64,000 nucleotides of DNA from Clostridium cellulovorans 743B (GTDB lineage: Bacteria; Bacillota; Clostridia; Clostridiales; Clostridiaceae), in NCBI RefSeq assembly GCF_000145275.1, contig NC_014393.1, positions 1,426,001-1,490,000 of the forward strand, read 5' to 3'. The notes under the pieces were generated by a model, which saw only the letters and a list, made by a program, of their open reading frames with translations, ran no database searches and was not told the DNA's origin. Made by a program: the position numbers and the translations under genes. This document shows, in pieces, positions 46,404 through 54,442 of the stretch (its first letter is position 1; each line of letters begins with the position of its first letter).

Positions 46404-48092
46404 ATGAAGCTTAAGTTAGGTTCTAAAATATTCGGTAGCCTATCTATATTAGTTTTACTTATAATGATAGTCAGCTATTTGGGGATTTCTGGGATAAACA
46501 AAGTAAAACGAGAATATTCCACATTAGTTAAAGAAAATATGTCTTTATTAACACATGTTGAAAAGGCGAGAGCTTTAAAACTAGAGCAAGTATCAACGGT
46601 GAGAGGATATTTACTTTTTAAGGATGAAAGTTTTCCAGGGATTTTTGAAGATCTAAAAGGGCAAATTGAGGATAACTACAGGGATATTGAAGCAGTTATA
46701 AAAACTCAAAGTGATAAGAATTTTCTAGCAGAGCTTAAGAAGGAGGATGATGATTATTATTCTACTGTGGAAGAAGTCTTTAAATTGACTAGGTTAAAGA
46801 AATTTGAGGAGGCTACAACTAGAGCTGTTGAGGGGCGTCAACATGTAGAAGAAATAAAAGCTATTACATATAATTGGAGTAATACTGTTGAAAAAACAAA
46901 TGAAGAAGCTGTGACTATAGTAAATGATCATATAAAGCATAAAATTATATTATCAACAACCTTAGTGATAATATCAGCTATTATTAGTGGTATTCTGTGT
47001 GTGTTACTAATCAAATATGTTTCAAGACCATTGGTTAATTTAGTGAAAGCTTCACAAAAGGTTGCACAGGGAGATTTATCGCAAGAAATAAGAATATTTA
47101 GAACTGGTGATGAAATACAAGATTTAACTAGTAATTTTTCTATTATGGTTAAAAATTTAAGACAAATGATCATTAAGTTTAGTGAAACTTCAGAACAGCT
47201 TGCAGCTTCTAGTCAAGAACTATCAGCGTCCTCAGAAGAGGTAGTGAAAATTTCAGAGCAGATAGCAAATAATATAGCTGAATTGGCAAAAGGAACTACA
47301 GAACAAGCTCAGTCAAGTGAAGAAGGAAATATTAAAATATCAGAGATATCTAGTGGATTGAAGAAAATTACTTTAGATATGAATAATTCAGAAAAATTGA
47401 CAGATAGTTCATTAGAAAGAGTTAGTAAAGGTGAAGAATCGGTTAAATATCAAGAAAACAAAATGTATGAAAGTAAGGAAGTTACAACTAATGTGAAAGA
47501 GGTCCTAGTATTACTTGAAGAAAAATCAAAGGAAATCGGGAACATTGTTGGAGTAATAAAAGAAATATCCGAGCAAACTAACCTATTATCATTAAATGCT
47601 GCTATAGAATCAGCTAGAGCTGGTGAACATGGAAGAGGCTTTGCTGTTGTTGCAGATGAAGTGAAAAAGCTAGCCGAAGAAACTAGTAATTCTGTGATAC
47701 AAGTTGGAGAGATTATAAATAGTATACAAGCTTTAATCAATCAGTCTGTTTTAGAAGCAAATAGAGCAGAAAAAGCTATAGAACAACAAGAAAGAGCACT
47801 TGCAGAGACTGTAGAAGTATTTAGAGGAATTCAAGAAGAATCAGTTATTATATCAAGTAATATTAAAACAGTTACGAATTTTTCGGAAAAACTAAGTGAA
47901 AATGCCACTGAAACAGGCGATGCTATAAATAATATTGCAAGTATAGCACAAGAAACTGCAGCGAATACAGAACAAGTATCTGCTGCAACTGAAGAGCAAA
48001 CAGCTAGCATACAGCAGATCGCAAGTTCAGCTGAAGAACTTGCAAAGCTTGCAGAAGAACTTCAAGTAATTGTTAAAGAGTTTAACCTATAA
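46404..48092 (+). CDS. Methyl-accepting chemotaxis protein, 4-helix-bundle sensor
   Basis: A 562-residue membrane chemoreceptor. One membrane helix lies at about 8-28, and an extracellular all-helical sensor at about 30-185 resembles the 4HB_MCP type. The second membrane helix is at about 190-210, HAMP follows to about 265, and the cytoplasmic signalling domain has the hairpin tip EISEQTNLLSLNAAIESARAGEHGRGFAVVADEVKKLAEE. The C-terminal EEQTASIQQIASSAEELAKLAEEL is a typical adaptation region. The ligand is not predictable. It is monocistronic, with RBS TAGGAGGG. Confidence 0.92.
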   Translation: MKLKLGSKIFGSLSILVLLIMIVSYLGISGINKVKREYSTLVKENMSLLTHVEKARALKLEQVSTVRGYLLFKDESFPGIFEDLKGQIEDNYRDIEAVIKTQSDKNFLAELKKEDDDYYSTVEEVFKLTRLKKFEEATTRAVEGRQHVEEIKAITYNWSNTVEKTNEEAVTIVNDHIKHKIILSTTLVIISAIISGILCVLLIKYVSRPLVNLVKASQKVAQGDLSQEIRIFRTGDEIQDLTSNFSIMVKNLRQMIIKFSETSEQLAASSQELSASSEEVVKISEQIANNIAELAKGTTEQAQSSEEGNIKISEISSGLKKITLDMNNSEKLTDSSLERVSKGEESVKYQENKMYESKEVTTNVKEVLVLLEEKSKEIGNIVGVIKEISEQTNLLSLNAAIESARAGEHGRGFAVVADEVKKLAEETSNSVIQVGEIINSIQALINQSVLEANRAEKAIEQQERALAETVEVFRGIQEESVIISSNIKTVTNFSEKLSENATETGDAINNIASIAQETAANTEQVSAATEEQTASIQQIASSAEELAKLAEELQVIVKEFNL

Positions 48093-48170
48093 GCTATATT
48101 GTATTATAATATATAAATTACCTTGCAATAAAAGAATAATTAATCTATAATAATTTGTAGAATTAAATAA

Positions 48171-48211
48171 GACAGTTCGTCGACCATCCTGTCTATAAAC
48201 AAAACTAGGAA
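48171..48211 (+). promoter_or_regulatory. preQ1-I riboswitch
   Basis: P1 is GACAG (48171-48175) with CTGTC (48189-48193). The loop TTCGTCGACCATC and the A-rich tail TATAAACAAAACTAGGA match the small class-I preQ1 aptamer, in which the tail folds back and GGA closes a pseudoknot. It is followed by a terminator and a preQ1/preQ0 transporter gene, the expected regulon. Confidence 0.88.
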
Positions 48212-48222
48212 CATGTTTTTTG

Positions 48223-48253
48223 AGGTGGAGTGTTCTCCGCCTTTTATTTTTTT
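48223..48253 (+). terminator. Riboswitch-linked terminator ahead of queT
   Basis: AGGTGGAG / CTCCGCCT (48223-48230 with 48235-48242), loop TGTT, then a long T-rich run. It lies between the preQ1 aptamer and the queT RBS, so control by premature termination is likely. Confidence 0.88.
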
Positions 48254-48266
48254 GGAGGTGATTTAT

Positions 48267-48749
48267 ATGGAATTAAGAAGCGGTGTTTCAAAAACTAAAA
48301 AACTAGCTATTTCAGGTATTGTAATGGCTTTGTATGTTGTAATAATGATAGTAACTCAAGGTTTTGCTTTTGGACCTATACAGGTGCGAATTGCAACAAC
48401 TTTATATGCGCTAGCTTATATATATCCATTCCTAGTTTTGCCCCTTGGTCTATCAAATGTCTTATCTAATATGTTAGGAGGACTTGGGCCCTTTGACATT
48501 ATAGGTGGTGGCTTAGTAGGAATAATTGCTTCCTTATTAGTGTATAGTATCCGTAGGTATAGAATAAATACATTTGCTATAATACTTCCGATAATATTTG
48601 TACCGGGACTTGTAGTGCCTATTTGGTTAACTGGATTAACACATGTACCATATAAGGCTTTAGCAATTAGTCTTTGCTTAGGTCAAGTAATACCGGCAGT
48701 GTTAGGAGCTGCTTTAGTAAAAACATTAAAAGGTAAAATAGGAGAATAA
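48267..48749 (+). CDS. queT: Queuosine precursor transporter QueT
   Basis: A 160-residue hydrophobic protein with about five membrane segments. Characteristic stretches are AISGIVMALYVVIMIVTQGFAFGPIQVRIA and LSNMLGGLGPFDIIGGG. QueT is the substrate-binding S component of an energy-coupling-factor transporter for preQ0/preQ1. The energising module is not encoded here. The true start is the ATG at 48267, with GGAGGTG six bases upstream; an earlier in-frame ATG at 48213 only reads through the riboswitch terminator. It is first in a queT-queF-queC operon (2-bp gap to queF). Confidence 0.92.
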   Translation: MELRSGVSKTKKLAISGIVMALYVVIMIVTQGFAFGPIQVRIATTLYALAYIYPFLVLPLGLSNVLSNMLGGLGPFDIIGGGLVGIIASLLVYSIRRYRINTFAIILPIIFVPGLVVPIWLTGLTHVPYKALAISLCLGQVIPAVLGAALVKTLKGKIGE

Positions 48750-48751
48750 CT

Positions 48752-49234
48752 ATGAGAGAAGATTTAGATTTAAACTTATTAGGAAATCAAAATGTAAATT
48801 ACAGTTTTTCTTATGATCCAGAAGTCCTAGAAACTTTTGATAATAAGCATCCTGAAAATGATTATTTTGTTAAATTCAACTGTCCGGAATTTACAAGCCT
48901 TTGTCCAATAACAAGTCAGCCGGACTTTGCAACAATTTATATATCTTACGTACCAAATATAAAAATGGTAGAAAGCAAATCCTTAAAGCTTTATTTATTC
49001 AGCTTTAGGAATCATGGGGATTTCCATGAAGATTGCATGAATATAATAATGAAGGATTTAATAAAGTTAATGGATCCTAAATACATAGAGGTATGGGGAA
49101 AGTTTACTCCAAGAGGTGGAATATCAATCGATCCATATTGTAACTATGGAAAGCCAGGTACAAAATGGGAAGAGGTAGCTTTTAATAGGCTAACAAACCA
49201 TGATTTATATCCAGAAAAGGTGGATAACAGATAA
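48752..49234 (+). CDS. queF: NADPH-dependent 7-cyano-7-deazaguanine (preQ0) reductase QueF
   Basis: A 160-residue single-domain (type I) QueF that reduces the nitrile of preQ0 to preQ1. FTSLCPITSQPDFATI contains the catalytic Cys and nearby Asp, and ESKSLKLYLFSFRNHGDFHEDC is the family's second hallmark, including the substrate Glu and His. Length matches type I. It follows queT by 2 bp and its stop overlaps the queC start by one base, so the three are co-translated. Confidence 0.95.
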   Translation: MREDLDLNLLGNQNVNYSFSYDPEVLETFDNKHPENDYFVKFNCPEFTSLCPITSQPDFATIYISYVPNIKMVESKSLKLYLFSFRNHGDFHEDCMNIIMKDLIKLMDPKYIEVWGKFTPRGGISIDPYCNYGKPGTKWEEVAFNRLTNHDLYPEKVDNR

Positions 49235-49902
49235 TGAGTAGTAGTTTAAAAGAACAAGATATATTAGTTGTTTTAAGTGGGGGTCAAGATAGTACCACTT
49301 GCTTATTTTGGGCAATAAAGAATTTTAGAAATGTAAAAGCTATAGGCTTTAATTATGGTCAAAGACATGAGCTTGAGCTTCAATGTGCAAGAAAAATTTG
49401 TGAAGAAAACAATGTATCCTATGAAGTTTTAGATATGGGATTATTAAATCAGCTTACAACAAACTCTTTGACTAGAAAAGATATCGAAGTGCAGGCTGCT
49501 AAAGAGGGTGAATCTACTCCTAACAGTTTAGTTGAAGGAAGAAATATGATTTTCTTAACTTTCGCAGCAGTTTATGCTAAAACTCATAACATTAAGCATA
49601 TAGTTACTGGAGTATCACAAAGTGATTTTAGTGGATATCCTGATTGCAGAGATACTTTTATAAAATCCCTAAATGTAACTTTAAATCTATCTATGGATTA
49701 TGAGTATGTAATTCATACGCCATTAATGTGGTTAGATAAGTGTGATACTTGGAAGTTAAGTGATGATCTAGGCGTTTTAGATACAATTAAAGATAGAACC
49801 TTAACTTGTTATAATGGAATTATTGGTGCTGGTTGCGGAATTTGTCCTTCATGTCTTCTAAGAGCTAGAGGATTAGAGGAATTCTATAAAAAGTATAGAT
49901 AA
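49234..49902 (+). CDS. queC: 7-cyano-7-deazaguanine (preQ0) synthase QueC
   Basis: A 222-residue ATP-dependent enzyme converting 7-carboxy-7-deazaguanine to preQ0. It has the PP-loop motif LSGGQDS at about 15-21, VEGRNMIFLTFAA, and the C-terminal zinc motif CGICPSC (with the first Cys in GAGCG). The start ATG overlaps the queF stop (TAATG). The operon lacks queD and queE, the two steps just before QueC; they must be encoded elsewhere if de novo synthesis operates, and import through QueT offers a bypass. Confidence 0.95.
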   Translation: MSSSLKEQDILVVLSGGQDSTTCLFWAIKNFRNVKAIGFNYGQRHELELQCARKICEENNVSYEVLDMGLLNQLTTNSLTRKDIEVQAAKEGESTPNSLVEGRNMIFLTFAAVYAKTHNIKHIVTGVSQSDFSGYPDCRDTFIKSLNVTLNLSMDYEYVIHTPLMWLDKCDTWKLSDDLGVLDTIKDRTLTCYNGIIGAGCGICPSCLLRARGLEEFYKKYR

Positions 49903-49926
49903 CTAAATTAATGGAATCTCAAAGTA

Positions 49927-49969
49927 AATCTGTCCTTCTTACATATTGTAATTGAAGGATGGATTTTTT
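49927..49969 (+). terminator. Terminator of the queT-queF-queC operon
   Basis: AATCTGTCCTTC pairs with GAAGGATGGATT (one G-U pair), followed by seven T. Confidence 0.9.
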
Positions 49970-50085
49970 TATTGTTTCTATATAAGCTCCAATAAGGTTT
50001 CTATGTCAAATATAAATGCCATTTAATAAATCAATGTACAATTTTGAAAGATACTCATTTAGTAGGATAAGTTTGTTGCTTGGTG

Positions 50086-50133
50086 AAATTGTCCACTATA
50101 ACGGTAGGTAAAATAAGTTGTAGTGAGCAATTT
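50086..50133. repeat. Near-perfect 17-bp inverted repeat
   Basis: The arms 50086-50102 (AAATTG..CACTATAAC) and 50117-50133 (GTTGTAGTG..CAATTT) enclose 14 bases. No T-run follows. It shares TTGTAGTGAG with the inverted repeat at 26359. The remainder of the gap 49903-50282 is AT-rich with no other signal seen. Confidence 0.45.
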
Positions 50134-50282
50134 GCAAAAACTAAAAGGCTTAACAATTAATTTAAAGAAAATAATGATATTTATTCAAAAAATAAAGGTA
50201 AATAGCTTTATATTGACTTAAATTGAAATTAATAGTAAAATACTAATTAAAATTGTAATCAATTGTGAAGGGTGGAATAATA

Positions 50283-50564
50283 ATGGCAAAACAAAATTGT
50301 TGGGAATTCAAGAAATGTGGAAGACACGTTGGGGGAGAAAAAGTAAAAGAATTAGGAGTATGTCCAGCAGCAAATAATAAAGTCACAGATGAAATAAATA
50401 ATGGAAGTAATGGGGGAAGAATTTGTTGGGCTATTGCAGGAACTTTGTGTGGAGGTAAAGTTCAAGGTTCATATGCAGATAAACAAATATCTTGTATGAG
50501 TTGTGATTTCTTTAAAAAAGTTAAAAATGAAGAAGCTGAAGAGTTTGAATCAATGCCAGATTAA
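50283..50564 (+). CDS. Two-CW domain protein
   Basis: A 93-residue soluble protein with paired Cys-Trp motifs: NCWEFKKCGRHVGGEKVKELGVCPA and, later, ICWAIAGTLCGGKVQGSYADK, then CMSCDFFKKVK. This spacing of conserved Cys (six to eight in all) is that of the two-CW family, thought to hold a metal or Fe-S site and often found beside chemotaxis or signalling genes. The start at 50283 has AAGGGTGG upstream; the GTG at 50265 lies ahead of that RBS. It is 86 bp ahead of a chemoreceptor on the same strand with no terminator between, so the pair may work together in redox or gas sensing. Confidence 0.85.
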   Translation: MAKQNCWEFKKCGRHVGGEKVKELGVCPAANNKVTDEINNGSNGGRICWAIAGTLCGGKVQGSYADKQISCMSCDFFKKVKNEEAEEFESMPD

Positions 50565-50650
50565 AAAAAGGATAAATAGGTTTCAATTATATAATTTTAA
50601 CGGTAAATCTTTTTATTAAATTTATGTGATTAACTTGGAGGATAACCGTG

Positions 50651-51904
50651 ATGAAAAGTAATAAGATAAAAGGACTTGGTTTATTATTAGTTTTAATTAT
50701 TATACTTGTAGCGTCTTATGTTATGACTAAGGCATATTTTCCGCAAATTTTTGTAGGAATTGTTGCTTTAACTGTAGCAACAATTGTAAACTGGGTATTA
50801 TACATAAAAAAGGTATCAAAGGTTAATGATATATTGGCTGCTATTGAAGAAGTGCATAGTACAAGTGAAGAAGCTTCCAGTAAATTAAATTCTACTGATA
50901 ATAAATTAATAAGGATTGAAAAATTAATTTATAGTTATATTGGTAAAGTAGATGATTCATTTTTATATATAAATAAAAATTCATTGAAGGTTGCTAAAAT
51001 AGCAGAAAAGTTGTTCATGGATGTATCAAAGGTAAACAGTCGAATTCGAAAGATAAACAAGAATATAAAAAGTATTAAAAGTGATACTGAAAATATAAGT
51101 GATTTGATTAGTGAAATAACTGTAGAAATAAAGGAAAACTCAGAGGTATCAACAAAAACTGCAACAGAAGCAGAAGAGATATCAAATATTGTTAATAATA
51201 TTAGATATTATATAAACGAAAGTGAAAAGGGTGCATTAGAAGCAAAAAATCAAATTAAAAATGTAGAAAAAGTTTCTGAATATACTATGGATATCACAGA
51301 GAAGCTAGGAACAGAAGCAGAAGAAATAGAGAATATTATATATACCATAAAATCTATTACAGATCAAACTAATATTCTTGCATTGAATGCAGCAATAGAA
51401 GCAGCAAGAGCTGGTGAATATGGAAGAGGTTTTTCCGTAGTTGCAGATGAGATAAGGAAGCTAGCGGAAAGTAATAGTCAATCAGCAAAGATGATAGAGG
51501 AGCTTATTAGAAGCATACAAGGAAGAATAGCTGAGACAATTAGAAGTACAGCTGAGATAGGAAGTAATATTAAAGCTGGAAGCACAAGTATAGAGGGTCT
51601 TCATGGTGAGCTAAAAGGTATTTCAGAGGGTATAGAGGATATTGATAATAGAATTTACAATGTTTCAGAAAGTATTCAAGAACAAAGTGTATCTAATGAG
51701 GAGATTTCAAAGGTTATGGAAGATATCAATAATAGCAATATGGAAGTTACCACTTCAATACAACAGGTAGCAGAAAATATAGCTACACAATCTTCAACAA
51801 TTGCTGTATTGAGTAATACTTCCTTTGAATTAAATGAAGCTTCGGAAGAGTTGTTTAACACTGTTAATAATAATTTGAATGTCCAATTAGAGAAATGTAG
51901 TTAA
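50651..51904 (+). CDS. Chemoreceptor-like protein without an extracellular sensor
   Basis: A 417-residue methyl-accepting protein. Two closely spaced membrane helices (about 8-25 and 30-48) leave almost no external loop. There is no HAMP-like sequence that I can recognise. A long coiled coil leads to the signalling tip ITDQTNILALNAAIEAARAGEYGRGFSVVADEIRKLAES. Such receptors sense through the membrane or via a partner. The adjacent upstream two-CW protein is an obvious candidate partner. GGAGG lies ahead of GTG-ATG; I use the ATG at 50651. Confidence 0.88.
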   Translation: MKSNKIKGLGLLLVLIIILVASYVMTKAYFPQIFVGIVALTVATIVNWVLYIKKVSKVNDILAAIEEVHSTSEEASSKLNSTDNKLIRIEKLIYSYIGKVDDSFLYINKNSLKVAKIAEKLFMDVSKVNSRIRKINKNIKSIKSDTENISDLISEITVEIKENSEVSTKTATEAEEISNIVNNIRYYINESEKGALEAKNQIKNVEKVSEYTMDITEKLGTEAEEIENIIYTIKSITDQTNILALNAAIEAARAGEYGRGFSVVADEIRKLAESNSQSAKMIEELIRSIQGRIAETIRSTAEIGSNIKAGSTSIEGLHGELKGISEGIEDIDNRIYNVSESIQEQSVSNEEISKVMEDINNSNMEVTTSIQQVAENIATQSSTIAVLSNTSFELNEASEELFNTVNNNLNVQLEKCS

Positions 51905-51959
51905 TATCAATTGATAATGGTTTATAAGTGAGCTTATAAAGGATAAGTTAAATTAAAAG

Positions 51960-51993
51960 CCTCTCGATATAGAAAAATATCGAGAGGTTTTTA
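51960..51993. terminator. Bidirectional terminator between chemoreceptor and transglutaminase genes
   Basis: CCTCTCGATAT (51960-51970) and ATATCGAGAGG (51977-51987) with a T-run on the right and A-run on the left. Confidence 0.9.
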
Positions 51994-52004
51994 ATTTGTT
52001 TATA

Positions 52005-54143
52005 TTAGTTTGTTACTGTAATAGTACATTTAGCTATCTTAGTAGGGTCCTGCTCAGAAGTTGCAGATATTACAACAGTACCTGCAGCAACTGCATGGAC
52101 AGTACCATTAGAATCTACTGTAGCAACATTAGGATTACTGCTTTTCCAGATTAATGTTTTTACCGTAGCATTAGTTGGGTTAATGGTAGGAACTAATGTC
52201 AAATCTGTTCCGCCAACCTTTAATGTTGCAATAGTTTTATCAAGAGTTACACTAGTAACACCATATACAACGTTTAAGGTTTTTGTAGAAGTAAAACTTC
52301 CGTCAGTAGTTTTGGCTGTAATAGTAACAGAGCCAATAGCTACAGGAGTAACAACTCCAGTTGCACTAATTTTGGCAATTGCTTCATTGCTACTAGACCA
52401 AGTTACAGTCTTAATAGTAGCATTAGTTGGAGCAAAAGCAGTAGTTAAAGTTAAAGGAGTACCCATCTTCACATAGTTTGAAGTTGAGTTAACAGTTACT
52501 CCAGTAACAGGAACAGGCACTGTAACAGTACATTTACCAATCTTAGTTGGGTCTTGTACAGATATTGCAGAAATAATAGCAGTACCATAAGCAACAGCAT
52601 GAACTTTACCAGTTGAATCAACAGTAGCAATAGATGGATTGCTACTTGTCCATTTTAACGATTTATCAGTAGCACCAGTTGGTAATACGCTAGGTGTTAA
52701 TGTAACATCAGTACCACCTAATTTCACATAGGCAGTAGTAGGCGTAAAAGTAACGCTTGATACTCCTTGAGTTACTGTAATTGTGCAAGTTGCAGTAAAG
52801 CCTCCATCTGCTGTTTTAGCAGTAATTGTAGCAGTACCACCACCAACAGCTTTAACAACACCGCCAACAACAGTAGCAACAGCTGTGTTGCTTGAGGTCC
52901 AAAGAATTGTTTTGTTGCTAGCATTGCTTGGAGAAACTGTAGCTGTTAAAGTGCTAGATAAACCAGCAGCAAGTGATAAGTTATTATTTGAAACACTAAC
53001 AGCAGTTACACTTATAGGATCATAATAAGTGAAGGATAAAGTAAGAAGTATATCCCCTGTAAGACTGCTTCTAACATAATCAGTCTTAGAATATGAATAA
53101 GAAGTTATATTTGATATTCCTTTTATAGCTGTTGAAAGATCTGTAGTTAAGGTACTTCCTTTCATATATCTTACTTTAATTTGAACTAAATGGTTTTTTA
53201 TTGCATCTTGTATTTTTGCATTAAGTTCAGTTGCATCGTTAACTGTGTTTTCAGCTGATAAGTAATTTAAACCTAATGCTGTTGATATTTCATTGTAAAC
53301 TGTAGCATTGGTAGGATCACTAGTGATTTTTGAGGTTATAGTATCAGCGAAATTAGTTGTTGCTGCAGGGTAAGATTTTGTCCAAGTATGGTTTGTCTTA
53401 ATTTGAGTATCTGTAAGGTTGTAATAATTATATACAACTCTTCCTGCTACATCAGGTACTGGATCATCCCAAGTAGCATCAAAATGGTACCATGCACTAT
53501 CAAGATAAACTAAATTCCAAGCGTGTGCTACGCCACTAGCAGTACCTTCAATAATTTTTGTTTGAATTCCTGCTGCATTAAGCATTTTATAAGATAGAAG
53601 TGCATAGCCTTGGCATACTGTTTTAAATGGAGAAACAAGCCCTGCATAATCAGAATGTTGAACTAATGTTGTATCATAAGCTACATTAGTAACTATCCAA
53701 TCATGAATAGCCTTTTGCTTTTGAAAATCACTCATTCCTGTAGTTATAATTTGACTAAGTACTTCAGAAACTCTGGTATCTACAAAAGCATCTTGTGCTA
53801 AGGTGTTCCAATAATTAAAGTTAAAAGTGATATTGGTGGTTACGCCGTTACTTGAATAGGAATAGGAGTACCCTTTTGCAGTATACCTAATATAATCATC
53901 GGAGTCATAAATACTACCGATTATAAGAGCTATATCTGTTTTAAGAGTAAGATTATTACCAGTGTATGCCACTGAATAAGATGTTTGTCTTTCTTTAAAA
54001 ACTGAAGTAAGATTTGTTTTTAATTCTTCAGTGGTTGCAGCCGTATTGCTCACAGCATAGGTTGTTAGAGTCAGTGAGAAAAACGCCATAAGAAAGAATA
54101 AAGCAATCTTGATAAAACTAGATTTTAAATATTTTTCTGACAT
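52005..54143 (-). CDS. Secreted transglutaminase-like protein with 4 Big2 domains
   Basis: A 712-residue exported protein. The signal peptide (1-30) ends TYA. Residues about 125-260 form a transglutaminase-like cysteine-protease fold with a visible triad: C177 (KTVCQGY), H207 (GVAHAWNL) and D222 (WYHFDATWDDP). A ~120-residue linker domain follows, then four bacterial Ig-like group 2 (Big2) domains to the C-terminus, each with WTSSN..VATV and GTATITA-type strands. There is no anchor motif. The family includes peptidases and cross-linking enzymes; the Big2 domains suggest cell-wall or polymer contact. The RBS is AAAGGAGG. It is a paralogue of the next gene. Confidence 0.87.
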   Translation of the reverse strand: MSEKYLKSSFIKIALFFLMAFFSLTLTTYAVSNTAATTEELKTNLTSVFKERQTSYSVAYTGNNLTLKTDIALIIGSIYDSDDYIRYTAKGYSYSYSSNGVTTNITFNFNYWNTLAQDAFVDTRVSEVLSQIITTGMSDFQKQKAIHDWIVTNVAYDTTLVQHSDYAGLVSPFKTVCQGYALLSYKMLNAAGIQTKIIEGTASGVAHAWNLVYLDSAWYHFDATWDDPVPDVAGRVVYNYYNLTDTQIKTNHTWTKSYPAATTNFADTITSKITSDPTNATVYNEISTALGLNYLSAENTVNDATELNAKIQDAIKNHLVQIKVRYMKGSTLTTDLSTAIKGISNITSYSYSKTDYVRSSLTGDILLTLSFTYYDPISVTAVSVSNNNLSLAAGLSSTLTATVSPSNASNKTILWTSSNTAVATVVGGVVKAVGGGTATITAKTADGGFTATCTITVTQGVSSVTFTPTTAYVKLGGTDVTLTPSVLPTGATDKSLKWTSSNPSIATVDSTGKVHAVAYGTAIISAISVQDPTKIGKCTVTVPVPVTGVTVNSTSNYVKMGTPLTLTTAFAPTNATIKTVTWSSSNEAIAKISATGVVTPVAIGSVTITAKTTDGSFTSTKTLNVVYGVTSVTLDKTIATLKVGGTDLTLVPTINPTNATVKTLIWKSSNPNVATVDSNGTVHAVAAGTVVISATSEQDPTKIAKCTITVTN

Positions 54144-54391
54144 AGAAACCTCCTTTTTATCGATGTTTATTAAAGAAACTATATAAGCTTCAAAAAATAT
54201 ATAGTTCTTGATTAATATATCGAAATTTGCAAAGAGAACTTCACTGAAAAATAAGGAAATTTTAATTTTAATTTAAATTAAACAGTATATTTCATGGTGA
54301 AAATCACGAAATAGAAATAAGAAATGTAGAAAAATCAATAATTTTGCGATGGGATAATATAAATAGGAGGATAAACTTATAAAAAATAAAA

Positions 54392-54430
54392 GCAACCTCA
54401 AAATAGGTATAACACTTATTTTGAGGTTGT
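54392..54430 (-). terminator. Terminator of the long transglutaminase gene
   Basis: GCAACCTCAAAATA (54392-54405) pairs with TATTTTGAGGTTGT (54417-54430). On the minus strand TTTTATTTTT follows. It lies just beyond the stop at 54443. Confidence 0.88.
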
Positions 54431-54442
54431 TATTTTTATATT

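Noticed and set aside
48213..48266. Upstream ATG for queT
   Set aside because: This stretch is the riboswitch terminator; the ATG at 48267 has GGAGGTG directly upstream.
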